A DNA stretch of 21,955 nucleotides from Solobacterium sp. (GTDB lineage: Bacteria > Bacillota_I > Bacilli_A > Erysipelotrichales > Erysipelotrichaceae). Positions 6,406 through 13,777 of the stretch are shown here, piece after piece; positions within the stretch are counted from its first letter, which is position 1, and every line of letters begins with the position of its first letter. Made by a program: the position numbers and the translations under genes. The stretch covers positions 1 to 21,955 of the forward strand of contig JAFWEA010000353.1 of assembly GCA_017543005.1 (NCBI GenBank), in the 5' to 3' direction. Below the pieces are notes generated by a model, which did no database searches, was not told the origin of the DNA, and saw only the letters and a program-made list of their open reading frames with translations.

Positions 6406-6692
6406 TGAGTGCACGCGATATCATCATCCGCCCGATCGTTACGGAAAAATCCATGAAGCAGGGCGAAGAAAACAAGGTCAGCTTCGAAGTTGCTAAGGGC
6501 ACAAACAAGACAGCAGTTGCCCTGGCAATCAAGGAAATCTACGGCATCAAGCCGGAAAAGGTGAACATCGTCAACGTTCACCCGAAAACGAAGAGACTCG
6601 GCAAGTACGTTGGCAAGACCAATGCGGTCCGCAAGGCCATCGTCAAGCTGCCTGAAGGTCAGAGCATCGACCTCTTCAACAGTGAGAACTAA
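6405..6692 (+). CDS. rplW: 50S ribosomal protein L23
   Basis: The 95-residue protein matches bacterial L23 (IIIRPIVTEKSM near the N-terminus and the VNIVNVHPKTKRLGK loop). L23 lies at the tunnel exit and docks trigger factor and the signal recognition particle. Its ATG overlaps the rplD stop as TAATG, so the two are probably translationally coupled. The 64-base gap to rplB is among the largest inside the operon. Confidence 0.97.
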   Translation: MSARDIIIRPIVTEKSMKQGEENKVSFEVAKGTNKTAVALAIKEIYGIKPEKVNIVNVHPKTKRLGKYVGKTNAVRKAIVKLPEGQSIDLFNSEN

Positions 6693-6709
6693 GAGGTTCA
6701 AATATCGGA

Positions 6710-6734
6710 GGAACATCGCTATCTCCGGATAACA
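6710..6734 (+). other. Short inverted repeat in the rplW-rplB gap
   Basis: CGGAG and CTCCG arms within this stretch can form a five-pair stem with a 12-base loop, extended by AT pairs around a bulge. There is no T-tract, so it is not a terminator. A role in rplB translation or mRNA processing is possible but unsupported. Confidence 0.3.
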
Positions 6735-6756
6735 AGCGAAAGGAAAGTAAAAGAAA

Positions 6757-7590
6757 ATGGCTATTAAAAAGTATAAGCCGACCACGAACGGGCGCCGCAA
6801 CATGAGCACCCTGGCGAATGACAAGATCACAAAGTCAACGCCTGAAAAGAGTCTGGTCGAGCCGAAGAACAGCACCGGCGGCAGAGGCAATACCGGCCGG
6901 GTTACAACCCGTCATCATGGCGGCGGTGTAAAGCAGAAGTACAGAGTCATCGATTTCAAGAGAAATAAGGATGGCGTCGAAGGCAGAGTTGCGGCGATCG
7001 AATACGATCCGAACCGCAACGCCAACATTGCTCTGATCAACTACATGGACGGTGAAAAGCGTTACATCATCGCTCCGCAGAACCTGACAGTCGGCACAAA
7101 GATCGTCTCCGGCGAAGCCGTTGACATCAAGGTCGGCAATGCAATGGAACTGAAGAGCATTCCGGAAGGTACATATGTACACTGTGTCGAACTGTTCCCG
7201 GGCCGCGGCGGTCAGATGGCTAGAGCAGCAGGCTGCTCCGCCCAGATCCTCGGCTTCGACGGTCCGTACGCAACGCTGCGTCTGAGCAGCGGTGAAGTCC
7301 GCAAGGTTCTCGCCAACTGCCGCGCAACCATCGGTGTTGTCGGCAACGAAGACTATAACCTGATCAGCTGGGGTAAGGCAGGCCGCAACCGCTGGAAGGG
7401 CATCCGCCCGACAGTCCGTGGTTCAGCCATGAACCCGGTAGACCACCCGCATGGTGGTGGTGAAGGCCGCACACCGGTCGGCCGCAAGAGCCCGATGACC
7501 CCGTGGGGCAAGAAGGCTATGGGTGTCAAGACCCGCAAGCACAAGAAGGCTTCCAGCGCTCTGATCATGAGCAGACGGAACGGGAAATAA
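6757..7590 (+). CDS. rplB: 50S ribosomal protein L2
   Basis: The 277-residue protein is full length for L2. It contains the VDHPHGGGEGRTPVGRK segment near residues 228-245; His230, within this motif, corresponds to the conserved histidine region implicated in peptidyl transferase function. The KTRKHKKAS region supports 23S rRNA binding and subunit association. An AAAGGAAAG ribosome binding site precedes the ATG. The 64-base upstream gap holds a weak inverted repeat. Confidence 0.98.
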   Translation: MAIKKYKPTTNGRRNMSTLANDKITKSTPEKSLVEPKNSTGGRGNTGRVTTRHHGGGVKQKYRVIDFKRNKDGVEGRVAAIEYDPNRNANIALINYMDGEKRYIIAPQNLTVGTKIVSGEAVDIKVGNAMELKSIPEGTYVHCVELFPGRGGQMARAAGCSAQILGFDGPYATLRLSSGEVRKVLANCRATIGVVGNEDYNLISWGKAGRNRWKGIRPTVRGSAMNPVDHPHGGGEGRTPVGRKSPMTPWGKKAMGVKTRKHKKASSALIMSRRNGK

Positions 7591-7612
7591 GGACTGAAAG
7601 GAGAAACCGAAG

Positions 7613-7882
7613 ATGTCAAGAAGCATTAAAAAAGGTCCATTCTGCGATGAACATCTGATGAAGAAGGTTGAAGCACAGAATGCGGCAAACAGAAAAGAAG
7701 TCATCAAGACATGGTCCCGCCGTTCTACAATTTTCCCAAGTTTCGTAGAACATACCTTCGCGGTATACAACGGCAAGGAGCACGTCCCGGTATATGTGAC
7801 CGAAGATATGGTCGGTCACAAGCTGGGTGAATTTGTCCCGACCCGCCGGTATGGCGGTCATGGCGACAACAAGGACAAGTAA
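7613..7882 (+). CDS. rpsS: 30S ribosomal protein S19
   Basis: The 89-residue product reads MSRSIKKGPFCDEHL at the start and contains WSRRSTIFPSFVEHTFAVYNG, standard S19 signatures. S19 pairs with S13 in the small-subunit head and contacts the tRNA and large subunit through an intersubunit bridge. GAAAGGAG lies upstream of the ATG. It is 22 bases after rplB. Confidence 0.97.
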   Translation: MSRSIKKGPFCDEHLMKKVEAQNAANRKEVIKTWSRRSTIFPSFVEHTFAVYNGKEHVPVYVTEDMVGHKLGEFVPTRRYGGHGDNKDK

Positions 7883-7896
7883 GGAGGAGAAAGACA

Positions 7897-8229
7897 ATGG
7901 ATGTAAAAGCAACTGCAAAAACTGTTCGTTTCACTCCCCGCAAGGTCCGTCTGGTACTGGATGTTGTCAGAGGCAAGGATGTTGCTGAGGCTCTGGCCAT
8001 CCTGAAGTTCATGCCGAACCAGGCTGCCGGTGCTGTCGCCAAGGTCGTCAAGTCCGCTGCGGCAAATGCCACCAACAACCACAACCTGGACGGTGACCGT
8101 CTCTACATCAAGGCATGCTACGCTGACGAAGGCGTCGTGCTGAAGAGATGGATGCCGCGGGCCAAGGGAAGTGCATCACAGATTCTTAAGAGAACAAGCC
8201 ACATCACAGTAGTGGTTGACGAACGATAA
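7897..8229 (+). CDS. rplV: 50S ribosomal protein L22
   Basis: The 110-residue product shows the L22 pattern: VRFTPRKVRLVLDVVRGK at the N-terminus, the AAANATNNHNLD turn, and the RAKGSASQILKRTSHITVVV beta-hairpin region that lines the exit tunnel opposite L4. AAGGAGG precedes the ATG. The gene is 14 bases after rpsS. Confidence 0.97.
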   Translation: MDVKATAKTVRFTPRKVRLVLDVVRGKDVAEALAILKFMPNQAAGAVAKVVKSAAANATNNHNLDGDRLYIKACYADEGVVLKRWMPRAKGSASQILKRTSHITVVVDER

Positions 8230-8246
8230 GGAAGGAGATCGAAGAT

Positions 8247-9062
8247 ATGGGACAGAAAGTAAGCCCGATCGGCATGCGTGTCGGTGTCATTCGTGACTGG
8301 GAATCCAGATGGTATGCAGACAAAGCTGATTACGGAGATCTTCTGAACGAAGACGTCAAGATCCGCAAGTATCTGGAGAAAAATCTGCGGGGCGCATACA
8401 TTTCCAGAGTGGAAATCGAGCGCACTTCCAAACAGGACTGCAAGGTTATCATCCGCTGCGCACGGCCGGGCGACATGGTCGGCAAGGACAGCAACGGTAA
8501 GGATAAGATGGAAGCCCTGAAGGCCGAACTGGCCAAGCTCACAGGCGGCAAGACAGTGAAGATCGAAGTTGTCCAGGTTGCCAACCCGGACCTCGACGCT
8601 CACCTGGTTGCCCGCAAGATCTGCGAACAGCTCGAAGCTCGTCAGTCCTTCCGGATTGCGCAGAAGAAGGCCATTCAGCAGACCATGCGTTCCGGCGCCA
8701 AGGGTATCAAGACTCTGGCATCCGGTCGTCTGGGCGGTGCGGAAATCGCCCGTTCCGAAGGCTATTCTCAGGGTGTCGTTCCGCTGCATACACTGAGAAG
8801 CGACATTGACTATGCGTGCGAAGAAGCACACACAACATATGGCAAGCTGGGTGTCAAGGTCTGGATCTGCCGCGGTGAAGTTCTGCCGGGTCAGATGGTC
8901 AAGGAACCGGAAGCACCGTCGCATCCGGCAAGAGGCGACCGCCGCGGCCGCAGAAATGACCGCCGCGGACCGCGTCAGGACCGTCGTCAGGGCGGCGCTC
9001 CGGCTCAGGCAAACGCTGAGAGAGCAGCTGCTCCGGCAGGAACCGAGGGAGGTAATGACTGA
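8247..9062 (+). CDS. rpsC: 30S ribosomal protein S3 with arginine-rich C-terminal tail
   Basis: Residues 1 to about 219 match S3: MGQKVSPIGMRVGVIRDW at the start, a KH domain in the N-terminal half, and the C-terminal domain with ARSEGYSQGVVPLHTLRSD and the GKLGVKVWI motif. S3 forms part of the mRNA entry channel and has helicase activity together with S4 and S5. The protein is 271 residues long; residues 220-271 are an extra disordered tail rich in Arg, Gly and Asp (GDRRGRRNDRRG), then Ala/Pro. Such tails occur in S3 of several phyla and vary in length. Confidence 0.97.
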   Translation: MGQKVSPIGMRVGVIRDWESRWYADKADYGDLLNEDVKIRKYLEKNLRGAYISRVEIERTSKQDCKVIIRCARPGDMVGKDSNGKDKMEALKAELAKLTGGKTVKIEVVQVANPDLDAHLVARKICEQLEARQSFRIAQKKAIQQTMRSGAKGIKTLASGRLGGAEIARSEGYSQGVVPLHTLRSDIDYACEEAHTTYGKLGVKVWICRGEVLPGQMVKEPEAPSHPARGDRRGRRNDRRGPRQDRRQGGAPAQANAERAAAPAGTEGGND

Positions 9063-9064
9063 TC

Positions 9065-9481
9065 ATGTTAATGCCTAACAGAACAAAATACAGACGTCCT
9101 CATCGTCTGAGCTACGAAGGCCGTTCCAAGGGTGGCAGAGAACTGACATTCGGCAAGTACGGCATCGTCGCTGACGAGGGCGCATATATCAGCAGCAACC
9201 AGCTGGAAGCAGCCCGTGTTGCCATGACACGTTACATGGACCGTGGCGGTAAGGTCTGGATCAAGGTCTTCCCGCAGCTGGCCAGAACAAAGAAACCTCT
9301 CGAAGTACGTATGGGTTCCGGTAAAGGTGCACCTGACCACTGGGTGGCAGTTGTCCAGGCCGGCCGTGTCCTCTTCGAGCTGGATGGTGTAAGCGAGGAA
9401 GTTGCCCGCGAGGCTCTGAGACTTGGTGCGAACAAGCTCTGCATCAAGACCCGCTTCATTAAGAAAGACGAGGTCAAGTAA
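9065..9481 (+). CDS. rplP: 50S ribosomal protein L16
   Basis: The 138-residue protein matches L16 (MLMPNRTKYRRPHR at the start; the EVRMGSGKGAPDHWVAVV loop near the A site). L16 positions tRNA in the A site and helps complete the large subunit. GGGAGG inside the end of rpsC lies 12 bases upstream of the ATG at 9065, which gives the family-typical N-terminus MLMP; an ATG at 9071 is an alternative. Only two bases separate it from rpsC. Confidence 0.97.
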   Translation: MLMPNRTKYRRPHRLSYEGRSKGGRELTFGKYGIVADEGAYISSNQLEAARVAMTRYMDRGGKVWIKVFPQLARTKKPLEVRMGSGKGAPDHWVAVVQAGRVLFELDGVSEEVAREALRLGANKLCIKTRFIKKDEVK

Positions 9482-9483
9482 GC

Positions 9484-9684
9484 ATGAATATTAAGGAAAT
9501 CAGAGACCTGAGCAATGAAGAGCTCGTCAAGGAAGTCGCCAGCCTGAAAGAGGAACTCTACGGACTGCGCTTCCAGCAGGCAACCGGGATGCTGGAGAAT
9601 TCCGCCCGCGTTAAAGATGTCCGCAAGACCATTGCCAGAATCATGACAGTCATGACTGAGCGTGAGAATGCGAAAGGTGAATAA
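9484..9684 (+). CDS. rpmC: 50S ribosomal protein L29
   Basis: The 66-residue, two-helix protein matches L29 (MNIKEIRDLSNEELVKEV and the RFQQATGMLENSARVKDVRK core). It sits at the tunnel exit beside L23. It starts two bases after the rplP stop, with GAGGT inside rplP as ribosome binding site. Confidence 0.96.
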   Translation: MNIKEIRDLSNEELVKEVASLKEELYGLRFQQATGMLENSARVKDVRKTIARIMTVMTERENAKGE

Positions 9685-9698
9685 AGGAGGGCATGAAC

Positions 9699-9959
9699 AT
9701 GGAAAGAAACAGTCGTAAGGTGCTCCGCGGTACAGTCGTATCCGACAAGATGGATAAGACAATCGTCGTTGAGATCGAGACCACCAGAAGCCATCCTTTA
9801 TATGGAAGGCACGTCAAGTACACAACCAAGTTCAAGGCACACGATGAGCAGAACGAAGCCAAGATCGGCGACATTGTCGAAATCATGGAGACAAGACCGC
9901 TGAGCAAGGACAAGCACTTCCGCCTCGTCCGTGTCGTTGAAAAGGCAGTTATTCTGTAA
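9699..9959 (+). CDS. rpsQ: 30S ribosomal protein S17
   Basis: The product is 86 residues from the ATG at 9699. I prefer this to the ATG at 9693 because AAAGGAGG ends only two bases before 9693 but eight before 9699. The OB-fold protein shows the S17 motifs RKVLRGTVVSDKMDKTIVV and GDIVEIMETRPLSKDKHFRL. It binds 16S rRNA early in assembly. Confidence 0.96.
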   Translation: MERNSRKVLRGTVVSDKMDKTIVVEIETTRSHPLYGRHVKYTTKFKAHDEQNEAKIGDIVEIMETRPLSKDKHFRLVRVVEKAVIL

Positions 9960-9978
9960 GCACTGGGAGGAGAAAGCA

Positions 9979-10347
9979 ATGATTCAGAACGAAACAAGAT
10001 TGAAAGTCGCTGACAACACTGGTGCCAAGGAACTGCTGGTTATCCGCTGCCTTGGCGGCAGCAAGCGCAAGTCTGCCAACATCGGCGACGTTGTGGTCTG
10101 TGCTGTTAAGAAGGCCATCCCGAATGGCTCCGTCAAGCAGGGGCAGGTTGTCAAGTGCGTCATCGTGCGCAGCGTCTACGGTCTGCGCCGTGAGAACGGC
10201 AGCTACATCAAGTTTGATGAAAACGCAGCCGTCATCATCAAGGATGACAACACGCCGACAGGCACACGTATCTTTGGCCCGGTCGCCAGAGAGCTTCGTG
10301 ACAAGGGGTATATGAAGATTGTCTCTCTTGCCCCGGAAGTACTGTAG
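9979..10347 (+). CDS. rplN: 50S ribosomal protein L14
   Basis: The 122-residue product begins MIQNETRLKVADNTGAKEL, the universal L14 start, and contains GDVVVCAVKKAIPNG. A GGGAGGAG site lies about 10 bases upstream; an in-frame ATG at 9931 lies inside rpsQ and is ignored. L14 forms an intersubunit bridge and is the docking site of the silencing factor RsfS. Confidence 0.98.
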   Translation: MIQNETRLKVADNTGAKELLVIRCLGGSKRKSANIGDVVVCAVKKAIPNGSVKQGQVVKCVIVRSVYGLRRENGSYIKFDENAAVIIKDDNTPTGTRIFGPVARELRDKGYMKIVSLAPEVL

Positions 10348-10360
10348 GAGGCAGTCGGAT

Positions 10361-10684
10361 ATGAAAATCAAAACAGGTGATAAAGTAATCGTTATCAGCG
10401 GCCGCTACAAGGGCAGCATCGGTGAGGTCAAGGCGGTTTCCCCGCGGACCAACCGGGTTATCGTCGAAGGTGTGAACCTGGCCAAGAAGACTCTCAAGCC
10501 TACCCAGGAGAACCCGGACGGCGGCATTATTGAAAGAGAAGCGCCGATCAATGCCAGCAACGTCATGGTCTATGACGAAAAGGCAAAGAAGGCCATCCAC
10601 GTCGGTTACAAGACTGACGCGAAGGGCAATAAGGTCCGCATCAACAAGGCAACCGGCAAGGAAGTTGGAGGAGGCAAGAAGTAA
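10361..10684 (+). CDS. rplX: 50S ribosomal protein L24
   Basis: The 107-residue protein has the KOW motif near the N-terminus (KIKTGDKVIVISGRYKGSIGE) followed by NRVIVEGVNLAKKTLKP, diagnostic of L24. AGGAGG lies 9 bases before the ATG at 10361; an in-frame ATG at 10319 lies inside rplN. L24 initiates assembly of the 5' domain of 23S rRNA. The stop codon overlaps the rplE start as TAATG. Confidence 0.97.
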   Translation: MKIKTGDKVIVISGRYKGSIGEVKAVSPRTNRVIVEGVNLAKKTLKPTQENPDGGIIEREAPINASNVMVYDEKAKKAIHVGYKTDAKGNKVRINKATGKEVGGGKK

Positions 10685-11232
10685 TGAACCGTCTCGAACA
10701 GAAATACAGAGAAACAGTCAAGCCTGCTCTGATCGAAAAATTCGGTTATACAACGCCGATGCAGGCTCCGAAAGTTGAAAAGATCGTTATCAATCTCGGT
10801 GTCGGCGATGCCATCGCCAACCCGAAGGCACTGGAAGACGCAGTTGCCGAACTGACCCAGATTGCCGGTCAGAAGCCGGTTATCACAAAGGCCAAGAAGT
10901 CCATCGCCAACTTCAAACTGAGAGAAGGCATGGCGATCGGCTGCAAGGTCACTCTGCGTGGTGAAAAGATGTATGACTTCCTGGACAAGCTGGTCAGCAT
11001 CTCCCTGCCGCGTGTCCGTGACTTCCACGGCGTCAGCACAACAGCGTTTGACGGCCGCGGCAACTACACACTCGGTGTCCGCGAACAGCTGATCTTCCCG
11101 GAAATCAACTTCGACAAGGTCAACAAGGTCCGCGGTATGGACATCGTCATCGTCACAACGGCCAAGACAAACCAGGAAGCGTTCGAACTGCTCGCTCAGC
11201 TGGGCATGCCGTTTGCAAAGAAGGAGGGCTAA
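10684..11232 (+). CDS. rplE: 50S ribosomal protein L5
   Basis: The 182-residue protein matches L5 (YRETVKPALIEKFGY, KIVINLGVGDA, KSIANFKLREGMAIGCKVTLRG). It binds 5S rRNA in the central protuberance and contacts P-site tRNA. Its start overlaps the rplX stop by one base, with GGAGGAGG inside rplX as ribosome binding site. Confidence 0.98.
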   Translation: MNRLEQKYRETVKPALIEKFGYTTPMQAPKVEKIVINLGVGDAIANPKALEDAVAELTQIAGQKPVITKAKKSIANFKLREGMAIGCKVTLRGEKMYDFLDKLVSISLPRVRDFHGVSTTAFDGRGNYTLGVREQLIFPEINFDKVNKVRGMDIVIVTTAKTNQEAFELLAQLGMPFAKKEG

Positions 11233-11235
11233 ATC

Positions 11236-11421
11236 ATGGCTAAGACATCAATGAAAGTAAAGCAGAGCCGTCCTGCAAAGTATTCCACCCGTGAATACAC
11301 ACGCTGCGAACGCTGCGGCCGGCCGCATTCCGTTTTGAGAAAGTATAAGCTCTGCCGTATCTGCTTCCGCGAACTGGCTTATCAGGGTCAGATCCCGGGC
11401 GTCAAGAAGGCAAGCTGGTAA
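11236..11421 (+). CDS. rpsZ: 30S ribosomal protein S14, zinc-binding short form
   Basis: The 61-residue protein is the zinc-ribbon type of S14: four cysteines at 24, 27, 40 and 43 (CERC...CRIC). Many Bacillota carry this form in the spc operon, sometimes with a zinc-free paralogue elsewhere that replaces it when zinc is short. It lies in the head of the 30S subunit. The gene starts three bases after rplE with GGAGGG upstream. Confidence 0.97.
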   Translation: MAKTSMKVKQSRPAKYSTREYTRCERCGRPHSVLRKYKLCRICFRELAYQGQIPGVKKASW

Positions 11422-11436
11422 GGAGGAACAGACAAG

Positions 11437-11838
11437 ATGAATATGACAGATCCTATTGCCGACATGCTGACTAGAATCCGCAACGGAGTTCAGGCCAACA
11501 TGGAGACCGTCGATGTTGCTCCGGTATCCAAGGTCAAGACAGAAATTGCCCGCATTCTGAAGGAAGAAGGCTACATTGCCAACTATGCCGTCAGCGGTGA
11601 AGGCGTTGAAAAGAAGATGACGGTCACACTGAAGTATGGCCCGAACAAGGAAAAGGTTATCACAGGCATCAAGCGCATCTCCAAGCCGGGGCTGCGTGTA
11701 TATGCAAAGCAGGATGCCGTTCCGCGGGTTCTGAACGGTCTGGGTATTGCCATCATTTCCACAAGTGAAGGCATGATGACCGACAAGGATGCCCGCAAGA
11801 AGCACGCCGGCGGCGAAGTTGTCGCCTACGTCTGGTAA
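11437..11838 (+). CDS. rpsH: 30S ribosomal protein S8
   Basis: The 133-residue protein matches S8: TDPIADMLTRIRNG at the N-terminus, and the GIAIISTSEGMMTDKDARK stretch near the C-terminus that binds helix 21 of 16S rRNA. AGGAGG lies 10 bases before the ATG at 11437. In E. coli S8 represses the spc operon by binding mRNA near rplE; no obvious counterpart site was recognised here. Confidence 0.97.
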   Translation: MNMTDPIADMLTRIRNGVQANMETVDVAPVSKVKTEIARILKEEGYIANYAVSGEGVEKKMTVTLKYGPNKEKVITGIKRISKPGLRVYAKQDAVPRVLNGLGIAIISTSEGMMTDKDARKKHAGGEVVAYVW

Positions 11839-11856
11839 AAAGAAAGGATAAAAAGA

Positions 11857-12405
11857 ATGTCACGTATCGGTAATAAAGCGATTACCATTCCGGAAGGCGT
11901 TGAAGTCACCATCGCCGACGGCAATGAGGTGACGGTCAAAGGTCCGAAAGGCACCCTGACGAGGAAGTTCTCCCCGCTCATGGGCATCAAAGCCGAGGAC
12001 GGAACTGTCACAGTCTCCCGTCCGAACGAGGAGAAGCGCACAAAGCAGCTGCACGGTACAACCAGAGCTCTTCTGGCTACCATGATTGAAGGCTGCCACA
12101 CATCTTACACAAAGAAAATGCAGATTGTCGGTATCGGTTATCGTGCCGCTATCACCGGCAACAAGCTGACAATGAACCTCGGTTTCTCCCATCCGGTAGA
12201 ATTCGAGATTCCGTCTGATCTGGAAGTTGTCTGCCCGGATGCCAACACAATCACTGTTACAGGCATCGACAAGCAGAGAGTCGGTCAGTTCTCAGCCATC
12301 GTCAGAGCAGCCAAGAAGCCGGAGCCGTATGGCGGAAAGGGTGTCCGTTATGCGGATGAACATGTCCGTCGTAAGGAAGGCAAGACTGCCGCGTCCAAGA
12401 AGTAA
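11857..12405 (+). CDS. rplF: 50S ribosomal protein L6
   Basis: The 182-residue protein has two homologous L6 domains: MSRIGNKAITIPEGVEV at the start and the KPEPYGGKGVRYADEHVRRKEGK signature at the end. L6 lies near the GTPase-associated centre of the large subunit. It is 18 bases after rpsH, with AAAGGA upstream. Confidence 0.98.
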   Translation: MSRIGNKAITIPEGVEVTIADGNEVTVKGPKGTLTRKFSPLMGIKAEDGTVTVSRPNEEKRTKQLHGTTRALLATMIEGCHTSYTKKMQIVGIGYRAAITGNKLTMNLGFSHPVEFEIPSDLEVVCPDANTITVTGIDKQRVGQFSAIVRAAKKPEPYGGKGVRYADEHVRRKEGKTAASKK

Positions 12406-12423
12406 TGGGAAGGAGAGAGTAAC

Positions 12424-12780
12424 ATGCTGAAGAAAATTGATAAGAATGCAGAACGTCAGCGCCGGCATGCCCGTGTGCGCCGCGTTGTCAGCGGAACTCC
12501 CGACTGCCCGCGGCTGAACGTGTTCCGTTCCAACAAGCAGATCTATGCCCAGGTGATCGATGACACCACAGGCAGAACCCTGTGCGCCTCCAGCAGCCTC
12601 GTGCTGAAGCTGGAAAACGGCGGCAATATCGAAGCGGCCCGCAAGGTCGGTGAAGACATTGCCAACCGGTGCAAGGAAATCAATATCGAATCCGTACGGT
12701 TTGACCGCGGCGGATATGTCTATCACGGAAGAGTTCAGGCCCTGGCCGATGCAGCCAGAGAAGCCGGACTGAAGTTCTAA
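12424..12780 (+). CDS. rplR: 50S ribosomal protein L18
   Basis: The 118-residue protein matches L18 (RQRRHARVRRVVSGT, then RLNVFRSNKQIYAQVIDD and FDRGGYVYHGRVQALADAARE). It binds 5S rRNA together with L5. GGAAGGAGAG precedes the ATG. Confidence 0.98.
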   Translation: MLKKIDKNAERQRRHARVRRVVSGTPDCPRLNVFRSNKQIYAQVIDDTTGRTLCASSSLVLKLENGGNIEAARKVGEDIANRCKEINIESVRFDRGGYVYHGRVQALADAAREAGLKF

Positions 12781-12798
12781 GGGGAAAGGAGAATACAA

Positions 12799-13323
12799 AT
12801 GGCTAACGAAGGAAGAAAACCGTTCAGAAAACCACGTGAACCGAAAGAGTTCGACGATGTCGTAGTCTCCATTAACCGGGTTTCCAAGACTGTTAAGGGC
12901 GGACGCAGAATGCGTTTCTCTGCTCTGGTCGTTGTGGGTGACCACAAGGGCCGTGTCGGTTTCGGAATGGGCAAGGCCGCTGAAGTACCGGATGCAATCA
13001 AGAAGGCAACTGAAGCAGCCAACAAGAATGTGTTCCGTGTCCAGCTGGTTGACAACAACCGTACAGTTCCGCATGCAGCTACAGGCAAGCACGGCGCAAG
13101 CAGTGTGTTCCTGAAGCCGGCTGCACCTGGTACCGGCGTTATCGCCGGCGGCGCTGTCCGTTCCATTCTGGAACTGGCTGGCGTCAATGATGTTCTGTCC
13201 AAGGTTATCGGTTCCAGAACATCAGTCAACGTTGTCTACGCTACTCTGGATGCTCTGAAGAGCATGCAGACAGTCAACGATGTTGCCAAGGCACGCGAGA
13301 AGAAAGTCGCAGAGATTCGTTAA
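12799..13323 (+). CDS. rpsE: 30S ribosomal protein S5
   Basis: The 174-residue protein shows the S5 double-stranded RNA-binding-like N-terminal domain (FDDVVVSINRVSKTVKGGRR, then GDHKGRVGFGMGKAAEV) and the C-terminal domain (VIAGGAVRSILELAGVNDVLSK). S5 lines the mRNA entry channel and affects fidelity. GAAAGGAG precedes the ATG. Only 11 bases separate it from rplO, so rpmD (L30), which usually lies between them, is absent. Confidence 0.98.
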   Translation: MANEGRKPFRKPREPKEFDDVVVSINRVSKTVKGGRRMRFSALVVVGDHKGRVGFGMGKAAEVPDAIKKATEAANKNVFRVQLVDNNRTVPHAATGKHGASSVFLKPAAPGTGVIAGGAVRSILELAGVNDVLSKVIGSRTSVNVVYATLDALKSMQTVNDVAKAREKKVAEIR

Positions 13324-13334
13324 GGAGGAAGCGC

Positions 13335-13775
13335 ATGAAACTGAATGAACTGAAAGCAACAGAAGGCGCTCGCTTCGTATCGAAGCGCATTGGCAGAGGC
13401 CAGGGTTCCGGCACCGGCAAGACAGCCGGCAAGGGTCACAAGGGTCAGAATGCCAGAAGCGGCGGCGGTGTAGCCATCGGTTTCGAAGGCGGCCAGACAC
13501 CGTTCTTCAAGAGAATGCCGATGCGTGGCTTCACAAACTATACTCGTAAAGAGTATGCCGTTGTCAATGTGGAGGATCTGAACCGCTTTGAAGACGGCGC
13601 AACTGTAGATTTTGAAGCTCTGAAGGCTGCCGGCCTTCTGAAGAAGCAGCTCGATGGCGTCAAGGTACTTGGCGGCGGCAAGCTGGAGAAGAAACTGACT
13701 GTCAAGGCTCAGAAGTTCTCCAAGTCTGCAGAAAAAGCAATTGAAGAAGCGGGCGGCAAAGTTGAGGTAATGTAA
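13335..13775 (+). CDS. rplO: 50S ribosomal protein L15
   Basis: The 146-residue protein matches L15: a Gly-rich, basic N-terminus (RIGRGQGSGTGKTAGKGHKG, QNARSGGG, EGGQTPFFKRMPMRGF) that threads into 23S rRNA and a globular C-terminal domain. TAAGGAGG precedes the ATG. It is followed after two bases by secY, the standard spc order. Confidence 0.98.
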   Translation: MKLNELKATEGARFVSKRIGRGQGSGTGKTAGKGHKGQNARSGGGVAIGFEGGQTPFFKRMPMRGFTNYTRKEYAVVNVEDLNRFEDGATVDFEALKAAGLLKKQLDGVKVLGGGKLEKKLTVKAQKFSKSAEKAIEEAGGKVEVM

Positions 13776-13777
13776 CC

